A model generated the notes under the pieces. The model was not told the origin of the DNA. It was given only the letters and a program-made list of their open reading frames with translations, and made no database searches. Below, piece after piece: positions 33,401 to 43,900 of a stretch of 64,000 bases of DNA. The stretch is from assembly GCA_029747015.1 (NCBI GenBank), contig JAKOGI010001343.1:186001-250000 (forward strand), written 5' to 3'. Positions within the stretch are counted from its first letter, which is position 1, and every line of letters starts with the position of its first letter. A program made the translations under genes and the position numbers. Origin of the DNA: Carnegiea gigantea. Its lineage: Eukaryota; Streptophyta; Magnoliopsida; Caryophyllales; Cactaceae.

Positions 33401-36400
33401 TCCTCCCCTTCTTGAATGTGATTTGCCCTCAAATCAACACCCTCTTCTTCATCCTCAAGATAGGGTGTGAGATCACCCACATTGAAGGTAGATGATACAC
33501 CCATGTTCCCGGGTAGCTCTAACTTGTAAGCATTATCATTGACCCTTTCAAGGACCTTAAATGGGCCATCACTCCTTGGCATGAGCTTTTTCTTTCTTCT
33601 AGAGGGAAACCTCTCCTTTCTCAAATGTATCCATACCAAATCCTCGGGTTTGAAGGTGATGGCTTTGCGGTGCTTGTTGGCTCTAGCTTTATACATCTCA
33701 TTTGTCTTCTCAATCTTGGCCCGAATTTCTTGGTGAAGTTTCTTCATCTCTTTGGCCCTCTCCTCGGCCTCATAGCTTACTCTAGACTCAAGTGGAAGAG
33801 GTATGAGTTCTAGGGGAGTTAGAGGATTGATCCCATAGCATGATTCGAAGGGAGAGTGTGCCGTAGCAAAACTAGGAGTGCGATTGTATGCAAATTCAGC
33901 ATGGGGAAGCTTGAGATCCCACTCCTTAATGTTTTTGCGCACCAAACTTCTAAGCAAAGTAGCAAAAATTTTGTTGGTGACTTCAGTTTGGCCATCGGTT
34001 TGAGGATGGTGGGAAGTATTATACAAGAGCTTAGTACCAAGGAGCTTCCATAAGCATCTCCAAAAGTGGCTAAAAAACTTTGTATCCCGATCCGACACAA
34101 TGCTCTTAGGAATGCCATGAAGCTTAACAACTTCTTTGAAGTAGAGGTGAGCTATGTGAGATGCGTCATCGGTCTTTTCACATGGGATGAAGTGAGCCAT
34201 CTTTGAGAAACGGTCCACCACTACCATAATAGAATCCTTGCCTCTTTGAGTTCTTGGGAGAGCAACTATGAAGTCCATGCTCACATCCTCCCATGGACCA
34301 TTAGGAATAGGTAAAGGAGTGTACAACCCTTGATGGAATTGACTCTTAGCTTGTTGACAAATAGAACACTTGGAAGTCACCTCATGAACATCCCCTCCCA
34401 TTCTTGGCCAATAAAAATGTTCCTTGAGCATATCAATGGTCTTGTTGATCCCAAAATGACCGGCTAGGCCGCCTCCATGAACTTCCTTGACAAGAAGCTT
34501 TCGGATTGGACCCTTTGGAATGCATAGCTTGTTGCCTTTGAATAAGAAGCCTTCTTGAAGCGTATAAGGGCCATGCTTGTTGCTCTCTTGTTCGACAAGG
34601 TAGGGTTTGAAATCATCATCTTCTTGGTAGTAGTCACGGATGAATTGGAAGCCAAGGACCCGTGCTTCCATCACGGCTAGTAGAGAATGCCGCCTTGAAA
34701 GAGCATCCGCAACCACATTGATACTCCCCTTCTTATGTTTGGCCATAAATGAGAAGCTTTGCAAGAATTCAACCCATTTAGCATGCCTTGGATTGAGTTT
34801 GTGTTGGCCATTTAAATACTTCAAAGCCTCATGGTCCGAATGGAGCACGAATTGTTTTGGTCTTAAGTAATGAGACCAATGATCAAGGGCCCTCACCAAT
34901 GCGTACAATTCCTTGTCATATGTTGAATAATTCCTCCTTGATCCATTGAGCTTCTCACTAAAATAGGCAATTGGGCGTAGATCTTGCATAAGGACAGCCC
35001 CTATGCCAACTCCACTTGCATCACAATCAACTTCGAAGAGCTTGTTGAAGTCGGGAAGAGCTAATACCGGGGCCTCACATAACTTGGACTTGAGTTTCTC
35101 AAAGGCAACATGGGCGGCCTTTGTCCACTCAAATGTTCCTTTCTTCATGCATTCGGTGATGGGGGCCATGAGGGTGCTAAACCCCTTGATGAATCTCCTA
35201 TAGAAGGATGTCAAGCCATGAAAACTCCTAACTTCTGTGATGGTGGTGGGAGTTGGCCATGACTTGATAGCTTCCACTTTGCCTTGGTCCATGGAGATGC
35301 CATCACAAGAAACAACATACCCCAAAAATGTGACTTGGGGTGCAAAGAACTCACATTTTTCTAGCTTGCCAAAGAGCCTTTGAGCTCTTAGAACCTTGAA
35401 TACTTCTTCCAAGTGATGTAGATGATCTTCTTGATTCTTTGAATATATAAGGATATCATCAAAATAGACCACTACAAATTTGCCAAGGAAAGGCCTCAAG
35501 ACCTCATTCATCAGCCTCATGAAAGTGCTAGGGGCATTAGAGAGGCCAAAGGGCATCACTAACCACTCATAAAGCCCACCCTTGGTCTTGAATGCCGTTT
35601 TCCACTCATCTCCTTCCCTCATGCGGATTTGGTGATATCCACTCCTTAGATCAATCTTGGAGAAGATGGAGGAGCCATGAAGTTCATCAAGCATGTCATC
35701 AAGCCTAGGTATGGGATACCTATACTTGATAGTAATGTTGTTGATGGCTCTACTATCTACACACATGCGGTATGAGCCATCCTTCTTGGGGACCAATAAT
35801 GCTGGAACCGAGCAAGGACTCATGCTCTCCCTCACATAACCTCTAGCCAATAACTCATCAACTTGCCTTTGAAGCTCTTTGGTCTCTTGAGGGTTACATC
35901 TATAGGCCGCTTTGTTTGGAAGTGGAGCACCGGGAATGAGGTCAATTTGATGCTCAATGCCTCGGATTGGAGGGAGGCCGGGGGGTAAATCTTGTGGGAA
36001 AACATCTTTGTATTGTGAGATGAGGGGAATGATCTTGGGATGTAAAGGAGTCACTTCCTCACCATTGTTGCTTTCAAGCATGAGTAAATCTAGAACTTGC
36101 TTACCCTTGCTTAAAGCTCTCTCAACCCGTGTTTCACTCATCATGAGAAGGTCTCTCTTTTTCTCTCTTCCCACCCCGGGTTTAGATTTGTGGACTTGGT
36201 TTGGAGGTAACGGGTTTAAAACAATCTTTTCCTTGTCAATGATCAATGAGTATGTATTCTTAAAACCATCATGCATGACATGTCTATCAAATTGCCAAGG
36301 TCGACCCAAAAGTATATGGCATGCACTCATGGGTACCACATCACAAAGCACATTATCTCTATACTTTTTACCAATTGAAAAAGAGATGAGTGCTTGTTTT

Positions 36401-37794
36401 GATACCTTAATGTCACCACCATCATTGAGCCATTTGAGAGAGTAAGGCTTGGGATGTGAGATAGTAGGAATGCCAAGTTTCTCAATAAGTGTGGTAGAGG
36501 CCACATTGGTGCAACTTCCCCCATCAATAATCAAGTTGCAAACTTTATCTTGTATGGTGCACCGGGAGTGAAAGATCATGTCTCTTTGAGCCTTGTCATA
36601 AGGAGTGTCTTGGGTGTGTAGAACCCTTCTTAAGACAAGTAACTCTCCCTCATCGGCCTCAAGTTGAGTCTCTTCTTGTATGGAGTCCGATTCTTCCTCA
36701 AGAGCTTCCTCTTGCGCCTCCATCAATAGGGCATCTACTTCTTCAACTTCTTGTATGGTCATAGCTCTTCGGTTGGGGCAATCATATTGGAAGTGCCCAT
36801 ACCCTTGACATTTAAAACACTTCTTGCCCTCAAGTTTCTTAGGCAATTCCTTAGGTGTAGGGAGTGCCACAGTCTTGCCCTTGTCAACCCGTGAGGTACC
36901 TTCGGGTTTAGTAGGAATGAAGGGCTTAAATGGGGGCTTTGAACTTACTTGCTCCCTTGGAAGGGGTTTAGTAAAAACTCTCTTTTCTTTCTTTCTCTTT
37001 TCAACCTTGAGAGCTAGCTTGAAAACATCATCCAAGGTGAAGTAGGGTTGAAGTTCCACCTTTCTTGCAATAAGAGGGTTTAACCCATTGAGAAACCTAG
37101 CCACGGTTTGCTCTTGGGGTTCATGGATGCTTCCTCTTAAAAGGAGTTGCTCAAATTCCCTCATGTACTCACCCACACTCATGTTGTTTTGTTTGAGTGA
37201 GAAGAGCCGGTTGTAAAGGTCTTGTTTGTAGCTTTCCGGAAGGAACCTCTTGTTCATGAGAGTTTTAAGTTTTCCCCATGAATTGATCTTTCTTTTGCCC
37301 TCTCTAGCCCTTTGCTTTTTGATGTTTTCAAACCACAAGGAGGCATACTTTGTGAGTTTAAGGCTAGCAACCTTGAAACTCCTTTCATCATTATAACCCT
37401 TGGCTTCAAAGATTCGGTCCAAGGCTTGGACCCATTCAAGGTATTCATCGGGGTTCAAGTTGCCATTGAACTCCGGGGGCTCCACTTTGATGTCCCTAAA
37501 TTCATCCATAGGAGGCCTTCTTCCTTCCCTTCTTGGATTACTTCCCATGCTTGAGTCACTAGAGAAGTCTTGTTCATCCCCACCATCACTCGGCTCTTGC
37601 GGTCTTTGGCCTCTTTGGAGGGCCAAAAATTGGGTGGTAAGTTGCTCAAGTTGCCTACTAATTCGTCTCATGCTTTGTTGTAAGGCTAGAATGGCATTGT
37701 CGTGCCTCATTGCATGCGTTTCTTCTAGGTTCATGCCCCTTGGTACTCTTGCCGGTTGAATAGGATTAGTAGGGGTATCTTCTTCATTAGACAT
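33223..37794 (-). CDS. Gypsy gag-pol polyprotein, uninterrupted (1523 aa)
   Basis: A single frame for the whole retrotransposon. I place the start at MSNEEDTPTNPIQ (37794). An upstream in-frame ATG (37956) reads leader repeats such as CSLARPC and CTLARPC and is less likely. Approximate order: gag capsid 100-255; zinc knuckle CFKCQGYGHFQYDC at 326; protease LIIDGGSCTNVAS near 423; RT with catalytic VVYFDDILIYSK near 777; RNase H starting EVDCDASGVGIGAVLMQ. Integrase has an HHCC finger, then MDFIVALPR, IVSDRDTKFF and DGQTEVTNK, giving D,D,E. The C-terminus has no classical chromodomain but an acidic, CRM-like tail inside the 3' LTR. No stop or frameshift is seen, so it could be active. Confidence 0.95.
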   Translation of the reverse strand: MSNEEDTPTNPIQPARVPRGMNLEETHAMRHDNAILALQQSMRRISRQLEQLTTQFLALQRGQRPQEPSDGGDEQDFSSDSSMGSNPRREGRRPPMDEFRDIKVEPPEFNGNLNPDEYLEWVQALDRIFEAKGYNDERSFKVASLKLTKYASLWFENIKKQRAREGKRKINSWGKLKTLMNKRFLPESYKQDLYNRLFSLKQNNMSVGEYMREFEQLLLRGSIHEPQEQTVARFLNGLNPLIARKVELQPYFTLDDVFKLALKVEKRKKEKRVFTKPLPREQVSSKPPFKPFIPTKPEGTSRVDKGKTVALPTPKELPKKLEGKKCFKCQGYGHFQYDCPNRRAMTIQEVEEVDALLMEAQEEALEEESDSIQEETQLEADEGELLVLRRVLHTQDTPYDKAQRDMIFHSRCTIQDKVCNLIIDGGSCTNVASTTLIEKLGIPTISHPKPYSLKWLNDGGDIKVSKQALISFSIGKKYRDNVLCDVVPMSACHILLGRPWQFDRHVMHDGFKNTYSLIIDKEKIVLNPLPPNQVHKSKPGVGREKKRDLLMMSETRVERALSKGKQVLDLLMLESNNGEEVTPLHPKIIPLISQYKDVFPQDLPPGLPPIRGIEHQIDLIPGAPLPNKAAYRCNPQETKELQRQVDELLARGYVRESMSPCSVPALLVPKKDGSYRMCVDSRAINNITIKYRYPIPRLDDMLDELHGSSIFSKIDLRSGYHQIRMREGDEWKTAFKTKGGLYEWLVMPFGLSNAPSTFMRLMNEVLRPFLGKFVVVYFDDILIYSKNQEDHLHHLEEVFKVLRAQRLFGKLEKCEFFAPQVTFLGYVVSCDGISMDQGKVEAIKSWPTPTTITEVRSFHGLTSFYRRFIKGFSTLMAPITECMKKGTFEWTKAAHVAFEKLKSKLCEAPVLALPDFNKLFEVDCDASGVGIGAVLMQDLRPIAYFSEKLNGSRRNYSTYDKELYALVRALDHWSHYLRPKQFVLHSDHEALKYLNGQHKLNPRHAKWVEFLQSFSFMAKHKKGSINVVADALSRRHSLLAVMEARVLGFQFIRDYYQEDDDFKPYLVEQESNKHGPYTLQEGFLFKGNKLCIPKGPIRKLLVKEVHGGGLAGHFGINKTIDMLKEHFYWPRMGGDVHEVTSKCSICQQAKSQFHQGLYTPLPIPNGPWEDVSMDFIVALPRTQRGKDSIMVVVDRFSKMAHFIPCEKTDDASHIAHLYFKEVVKLHGIPKSIVSDRDTKFFSHFWRCLWKLLGTKLLYNTSHHPQTDGQTEVTNKIFATLLRSLVRKNIKEWDLKLPHAEFAYNRTPSFATAHSPFESCYGINPLTPLELIPLPLESRVSYEAEERAKEMKKLHQEIRAKIEKTNEMYKARANKHRKAITFKPEDLVWIHLRKERFPSRRKKKLMPRSDGPFKVLERVNDNAYKLELPGNMGVSSTFNVGDLTPYLEDEEEGVDLRANHIQEGEDEANVLPTQVQENSQLLLNAHKLHQRGLGPCTNLELQFHTHPKPLEHITLLFWKGQGTF

Positions 37795-38266
37795 GGTGAA
37801 AGGGGAAAGGCGTAGAAGAGAGGATAGGAGTAGGATAGGACACGGGCGTGCTAGGGTGCACGGTGGGAAGTTTGACTGAGGAAGGTGGTGACACGGTCGT
37901 GCAAGGGAGCACGGGGGGACCGTGCTGAACTTCTGGGGCAGGATCTGGGGTGGCACGGTCGTGCTTCACCGCACGGGGTGACCGTGCCACTATTCTGGCC
38001 GGCTGCACAGTTTTGCGAAATTTGCTTTTGTGGGGGGGTTTTGGTGGGGGTTCGTGTTTTGCTGTTTTTTTGGGGGTTCTTTGAGAGGTAAAGGAGGCAA
38101 TTTGTAGGGAATGGAGGTGTGGAATAAGGCTTGTGAACTTAAGGAGGTAGTCAAGAGTTCAAGGTAAAGAGAGGTGATGATTCACTATGATTTTCACAGC
38201 AAAGTGAAGGAAAATTTGACAAGGATGAAACCAAAGTAGGGGAATGCGATATAAACTCAAGAACAC
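37795..38266 (-). other. Gypsy 5' leader with GC-rich inverted motifs
   Basis: Non-coding region between primer site and gag. The part nearest gag (37840-37990) holds repeated GC-rich palindromic words in otherwise AT-rich DNA: ACACGGGCGTGC, ACACGGTCGTGC, GGCACGGTCGTGC and GGGTGACCGTGCC. These could form stem-loops in the genomic RNA, where packaging or dimerisation signals normally lie. The rest is G/T-rich. Confidence 0.6.
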
Positions 38267-38277
38267 CAACCTGGATT

Positions 38278-38292
38278 TGCTCTGATACCAAA
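38278..38292 (-). promoter_or_regulatory. tRNA-Met primer-binding site of the Gypsy element
   Basis: Plus strand GCTCTGATACCAAA, the reverse complement of TTTGGTATCAGAGC, lies immediately inside the high-coordinate LTR. It proves the minus-strand orientation and the 5' identity of that LTR. Confidence 0.9.
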
Positions 38293-39270
38293 TGGAGCGT
38301 GGGCTAATGGGATGGGAGTGAATTACTTGAGTTTGATTACAATTTTCCCCTTGGAAGAAAGATATGACTTGATTTAAAGGTTATGCCACTAATCAAGCCT
38401 AAGGACCCACCAAGAATTTGTTTAAAGGCTATGCCACCCACAAACTCTATAAAGGATTCCACTCAAGAACTCACCACCTTTGAAAAGGATAAAGAGAACT
38501 CAAGATTTAAGAGAGAGAAAGCTCAAACTAGCAATGCATGTATATCCAAATCTGAAAACTTACAAACTAAGGCCTCCCTTATATAAGGGAGCCTTTGACA
38601 ACATAAGAGAAGGCAGCCAAAAGGACTCTCAAAACCCATAAAGCATGGGGAACCAAAAAGCAATAAATTAGAAGCTAAAGAGTGCCCTCTACTTTTGTTA
38701 AAATTTTCAGTTTACCAAGGTCAACTTTGAGCAGCCATATCTCCTAGTTCCCTGGGCCAAATCTGATGAAATAGACCTTCCTAGAAAGCCTAGGAAGTTA
38801 GCTTTCACGTGGCTCAAGTGGTATGCAGATTGGAGTTGTTATTTGGGAGATATGGGGCAGAGAGTGCAGCTTATGCAGGCTGGGGCAGAAATTGCAGCAT
38901 AGGGAAAAGGACTCCTCTTGACCTATGATCACAAGCCTTACCTTAGAATTCTCTTTGTGCTCTTTTAGCTGAAATAAAAAGGTTCCCAAAAAGTGGATTT
39001 TCAGCACTTTGATCCCATACTAAGCTTGGGTAATCAAGCCCACAAAACCGGGTTAAAACTTGGGCTTAATTTGCTTTGATGAACCAAACTCCTTAGAAGG
39101 TCCCTTGTCCTTTCCAAAATAGAAGAGTAATAGGTTCCAAAGATTTTGGATGAGTGTGGAATTGAAGTTCTAAGTTGGTACAAGGATCAAGTCCCCTTTG
39201 ATGAAGCTTGTGAGCATTGAGGAGGAGTTGTGAGTTCTCTTGGACTTGTGTAGGCAAGACATTTGCTTCA
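38293..39270 (-). repeat. Gypsy 5' LTR
   Basis: Plus-strand edges TGGAGCGTGGGC and ATTTGCTTCA, followed by the CATAC duplication. The TATA region CCCTTATATAAGGG lies at about 38577-38590, giving a long U3 and a short R-U5 for minus-strand transcription. Confidence 0.93.
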
Positions 39271-39275
39271 CATAC

Positions 39276-40911
39276 CTACAATGACTTTGCCAAATAAAAT
39301 TTTCTCTTTAAAATCTTGAGTCAGCTCTTTCAGCTTTAAGCGAAATACTCGAGCTACAATATTAGGTCGATCACTGGTGCATTGGCCAGGTTATTGGGAT
39401 AGTGCTTCATAATTTCTGGCCAGTTCGGATTGCAAGTAAATGTCACAAAAAGATGTGGATAGCCCAGTTGACAACAAATGGCCATTGCATCAAGAAAGTG
39501 TTGCCTTATATAACGTGGGCCCCCTGTGAAAGTTACGGGTAATATTAGCCTCTTTCCAATGGCAGTAGGATCATTCTCTCCCGTAATAATTGCATCCTGT
39601 AGACCACTGTACAAATCTGCTCGGAGTGTACCTTGGTGACTCCGTATGTAATTCAATCTCCATGCTTCTATTGTGGCATAACAATTAACAATGAATTGTA
39701 AAAATAAATGACCACAACGAAGTAAAATGTTCCACTCATTTACTCGATATTATATCAAGAATGCATAGAACTCTCGCATTGTGACATATGTTCTATTGTT
39801 GCTTGACCCTTCAGCACGTAGAATGTGTTCTGACCAACCATCGGTTTCATATGGAAATAAAAGGGGATATTGGGGAGGCATATAAGATGGGTGAGTTTCA
39901 TATATACATTGCAAGTTTCCATCTATCTTGCAGACAATGATGTCTCAGGTTCCCCCATCAGTATGCTCACCACCCACTATGAGAGCTGCCACTTCATCTG
40001 CCGTGGGTCTTGTGTATTGGCGTCCCGTCCGTGCTTCGATGATGCGTATTCTTAAGTCAACAATATTGTTGGCATGTAAGACATCCCGTGGATTTCGAAA
40101 GAGCCACACATAAGGATTTGCCGAATCAAGCATTCGTTGTAATGCCTCCAAAATTGTTAGATCAATGTCGTTAACACTTTGCTGGCTATTTAAAGCCCTG
40201 CATCGATTTCGTACTTCATCGTGTGTATTGTAGATGTACAATTGAGCAAATCTTGGCTTTCTTCCTTGTATCGGTAGTAAAGAACCAATGTGATGGTAGT
40301 TTTGGCCACTGATACGAAAGGAGTAAGGACTATGACCGTATATTACAGAGTAGTCAATTGTCCCACCCATTGAAGTAAATGATAACATTGAGTTGTAAGC
40401 TCTAATATGTTGGGAGAAATTTGGATCGTTCAGTAATGTGTCTAGGGGAGAAGGACTTGGAGGTGACTTGCCCATTTTGACAACATAAGGTGAATCGCGG
40501 CTGAGAAATGCTGCTACTTCTAATCTTTTCACCTAACCACATAATAGCTTTGCAGTGGCTATATGAAACCATCTTTCCTATGAATGACCATCGCTCTGTA
40601 AATTTTCTATGTGAGTTAGAGTTTAGAGTTGTAGGTGGCGCCTGATGTTCACTTTGTAGATTAGTAGTGTTTGCTGCAGCACGGGATATGGCCAATTGTA
40701 ATGCTCTCGCTTCTGCTTGATATCGTTCACGTTCTTGCATATATCTTGCAGCTGTCTCATCTTGATTACGTCGCGTAAATAGCCACCATCTTGCATTAAG
40801 CCGAGCTAGCCTATTTTCAAAATCATTTTCAATTCTTTGACTACTTGGTGGGTCTCTATTCATGATTGCATGAATGATTTTTAAGGATCTTTTAGTTTCA
40901 AAGTCATGCAT
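39276..40911 (-). pseudogene. Helitron Rep/helicase, N-terminal exon (broken)
   Basis: The frame starts MHDFETKRSLKIIHAIMNRD at 40911. It includes a region with CKAIMWLGEKIRSSS and a CC pair in FTLCCQNG, the N-terminal zinc-finger-like domain of plant Helitron proteins. A frameshift lies near 40450 (the two frames overlap at 40402-40532). Then come SFTSMGGTIDYSV, GQNYHHIGSLLP, a PQYPLLFPYETDGW-like block (about 39860), a REFYAFLI-type block (about 39770), RLILPVTFTGGPRYI, and YPHLFVTFTCNPNWPEI (about 39440). Another frame break near 39360 precedes the exon end FGKVIV. It would join to 32288. Confidence 0.85.
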
Positions 40912-43900
40912 GTGAAGTCTATAAAGGAAAGATCCTGTGCTTAGGAATATATGTCACTCGTAATGTGTTTAAATGTATGATTGCCTCTAATGGATTAAGT
41001 TATATTAAATATATTATGTAGTTTTAATATTCAATATTTTAGATGTTAAAAGTGAAAGACATAATCTAACAAAAGTTATATTGGACAGCGAAATCACAAC
41101 TCTACATAAATTCATGTACCTTTATTTACACGATGTTGCATTGCTAATTTGATTACTTTGATATTCAATTCTATTAAATGAAATAAATGGATTTGTTTTT
41201 ATTCTGATTTTCATTTTTGATTTGATTTTTGTTCATTTTTGTTGCATTTTTTTATTCGATTTCCTTTTTCACTTGAGGGGGGGAAGTGTTTGATTTTTCA
41301 AATAAATTAGATTTAGTATATCAAAATTCAATATTTAAGTATTAAACATGAAAGACATAATGTAGTGTAGTCATATTGGATAGCGAAATCACAACATTTA
41401 TAAATTGAATAAATTTTTTATTTTCGATTGATATTATTTTTTTCCTTTTGCATTTTTATCCTCAGGCTCTAAAATGGGAATAATCATTTTCATATTAGTT
41501 GTTAGTATCCCAGTTTGAATTCTAATTATTGATAGTAATCTTCTACATTTTATTTTGGGGGGGTACACGATGTTGCATTACTAACTTGATTACTTCGATA
41601 TTCAATTCTACAAAATGAAATAAATGGATTTGTTTTTATTTTTATTTTCATTTGATTTGATTTTTGTTTATTTCTGTTGCATTTTTGTATTCGATTTCCT
41701 TTTTCACTTGGAAGGGGGAAACCGTTTGATTTTTCAAATATATTAAATTTAGTAGCTATTAATATTCTTTTATTTTGGGGGGGATGGGAGGGGTTAATTA
41801 CCTAGGAATTAATATTATTTAAAAAGCAAAAAAAAAGTAGCTATTAATATTCTTTCGGGATCAATATATGAGGGGGGCGGGGGGAGAAAACATGGACAAT
41901 GCTCAAAAAAGAACCTACCAACAAAGAAGAAAAGTAATTAATCAGAATAATTTCAGCTAATATTTTGAATCAGGGAAGGCATATAATAATAGAAAAAAAG
42001 CAGAAGAGAAGGAGAAATCAAACTAGCATAGCTGCCCTTGGCCAAGAGATACAAAAAGAGTAGAACATACAATTGAATAAAGAAAATTCGATACATGCTA
42101 ATCTATATGTATATATATTGAAAATACCTGAAAATTCCAAAGGTCAATACCCAAAGAGATTCGAAAATCGCCTAGGAATTAATATTATTTAGAAAGGCAA
42201 AAAAAAAGTAGCTATTAATATTTTTTCGGGATCAATATCTGGGGGGGGGGAAGATGGACAATGCTCAAGAAAGAACAAACTAACAAAGAAGAAAAGTAAT
42301 TAATCAGAATAATTTCAACTAGTATGATGAAGGAGGGAAGGCATATAATAAAAGAAAAAGGCAGAAGAGAAGGATAAATTAACCATGATACGTAATTGGA
42401 TATAAAAGAAGCCTAAGTCATTTGATTTCCATGTGAACTTCATATTACAGCTGTTTTTGTGTATTATAATATCACATAAATATATATTTACATAATTTTT
42501 ATGACACTAATTCATTTAACATCGGTTCATTTTGTTTTAATATATATAACACAAACTAATTCATGTGACACAAATTAATTTTTATGAACCAACCAACAAA
42601 GCCTAAGTGATCCATTTAACCTAGGTTCATTTAAAAGCAGCCCAAAATAGGGGGCGCCTTTTATAACTGAGTGACACAATTTTCCTTTCATTTAACCTAA
42701 TCTGATCTTCATTCTCTCTCTCTCCTCTCTGCCTGCCTCATTCTCTCTCTCTCCTCTCTGCCTGCCTCTCGAATCCTCTCTCTTACTCTCGACCTGGCCC
42801 TCGACCACATACGCAGAAATTGGAGAACCAAGATCCTTTATTAGGTTTTGACGTTGTGGTTATAGCAGTCACTACTGCCGTTCTCGATTCTTGATTAAAA
42901 AACCACCCAAGTGATGCAAAAACACCGCCGACCCCCCAAAAAAACCCACGAGCCTTGATCTACGCTAATCCGATGAGAACCATTACCGCTGTTGTATAGA
43001 TCGGCCAAAACCGAGTATGAGAAAGGCACCACGCGCCCAACGCGCCACTGAGGTGGTGGCGCGGGGGCTCACGCGCTTCCAATGACCGCGTTTCTCCGGT
43101 TTTCTTTCTATGGCTGCGTAGATCGGTGATGATGAAGGGTTTTGGGAGGAAGAAGAGCGTGAAACGACCTTCGTCGGCCGCGTGTGACGGTCACGTGCCA
43201 CCCCTCCCCGGTGTCGTCTGATGGGTATGGTCCGAGTTCCCTTTATTTCCGTTTTCTACATCTTCTTTTCTTTTAATCTAAGCCGATGTCGAGATTCAGG
43301 CAGAGGGGGGTTGGGGTAAGGATTTTGGGTTTGAATCTGGGGTTCTTATATCCATCTGAGTTCAACATGCTAACATAAATCTCTGTTTACTTAGACATCA
43401 CATAAACCATAGGCATATCAAGCATTCATGAACTTCGGGCATGTTCGTGTTGCAATCGATTAAAGTCACAAAGGCATAATCCCAAAAAAACACATGAATT
43501 TAACTAACAATATGGGCATGTTCATTCACCAGTACTCCTGACTAAATTTCCAATGAACTCAACACATTAAAGTCACAGAGGCATGCTTTAGTTGCATAAT
43601 TGCGAAATTAGACAACTGCTCGTGTTTCATGCCTGCTAATTGTAACATGATACTCTTACACTTTAGAATACAATAATGAGAATAGTGATTTCTTGAATGT
43701 CATCAGTGCATGCGTGTAAACGGGGGAGGGAGTAGTCGTTGATATGGAATACAAAGAAATCCATGTAATAGATTAGAGCAAAGCAAAAGCTTATGAGCAG
43801 CAATACACCATCCATTGTCTCTACAAATTCATTTCCATCAGTTTAATTAGCTAATTAATTTAATAACCAAATAACTAAATCCCCAAAAAACCAAAAAAAA

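Larger units (their letters stand above)
32424..39270 (-). mobile_element. Ty3/Gypsy chromovirus, CRM-like, young and apparently intact
   Basis: 6847 bp with ~978-bp LTRs (32424-33400 and 38293-39270) and a perfect CATAC target duplication (32419-32423 and 39271-39275). It is oriented on the minus strand: 5' LTR at high coordinates, tRNA-Met primer site next to it, then leader, one uninterrupted gag-pol frame, and 3' LTR at low coordinates. I count about seven differences between the LTRs, so about 99% identity. With a commonly assumed plant rate this is a few hundred thousand years. The frame runs into the 3' LTR and ends with a LRANHIQEGEDEAN-type tail, features typical of centromeric CRM chromoviruses. 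Confidence 0.93.
32289..39275 (-). other. Helitron Rep/helicase intron, expanded by the Gypsy insertion
   Basis: On the minus strand the upstream exon ends AAAGTCATTGTAG and GTATGT follows. The acceptor reads TTCACAG before ATATACATG (exon start 32288). Joining the exons gives the in-frame FGKVIVDIHVIEFQK, as in other Helitron proteins. Without the Gypsy element the intron would be 135 bases. The Gypsy target duplication (plus-strand CATAC, i.e. GTATG) is exactly the splice donor, and the exon-side copy is followed by TG from the LTR, so GTATGT is preserved. Confidence 0.75.

Noticed and set aside
33539..37759. Many plus-strand open frames inside the Gypsy element
   Set aside because: They are antisense shadows of the long minus-strand gag-pol frame and have no domains.
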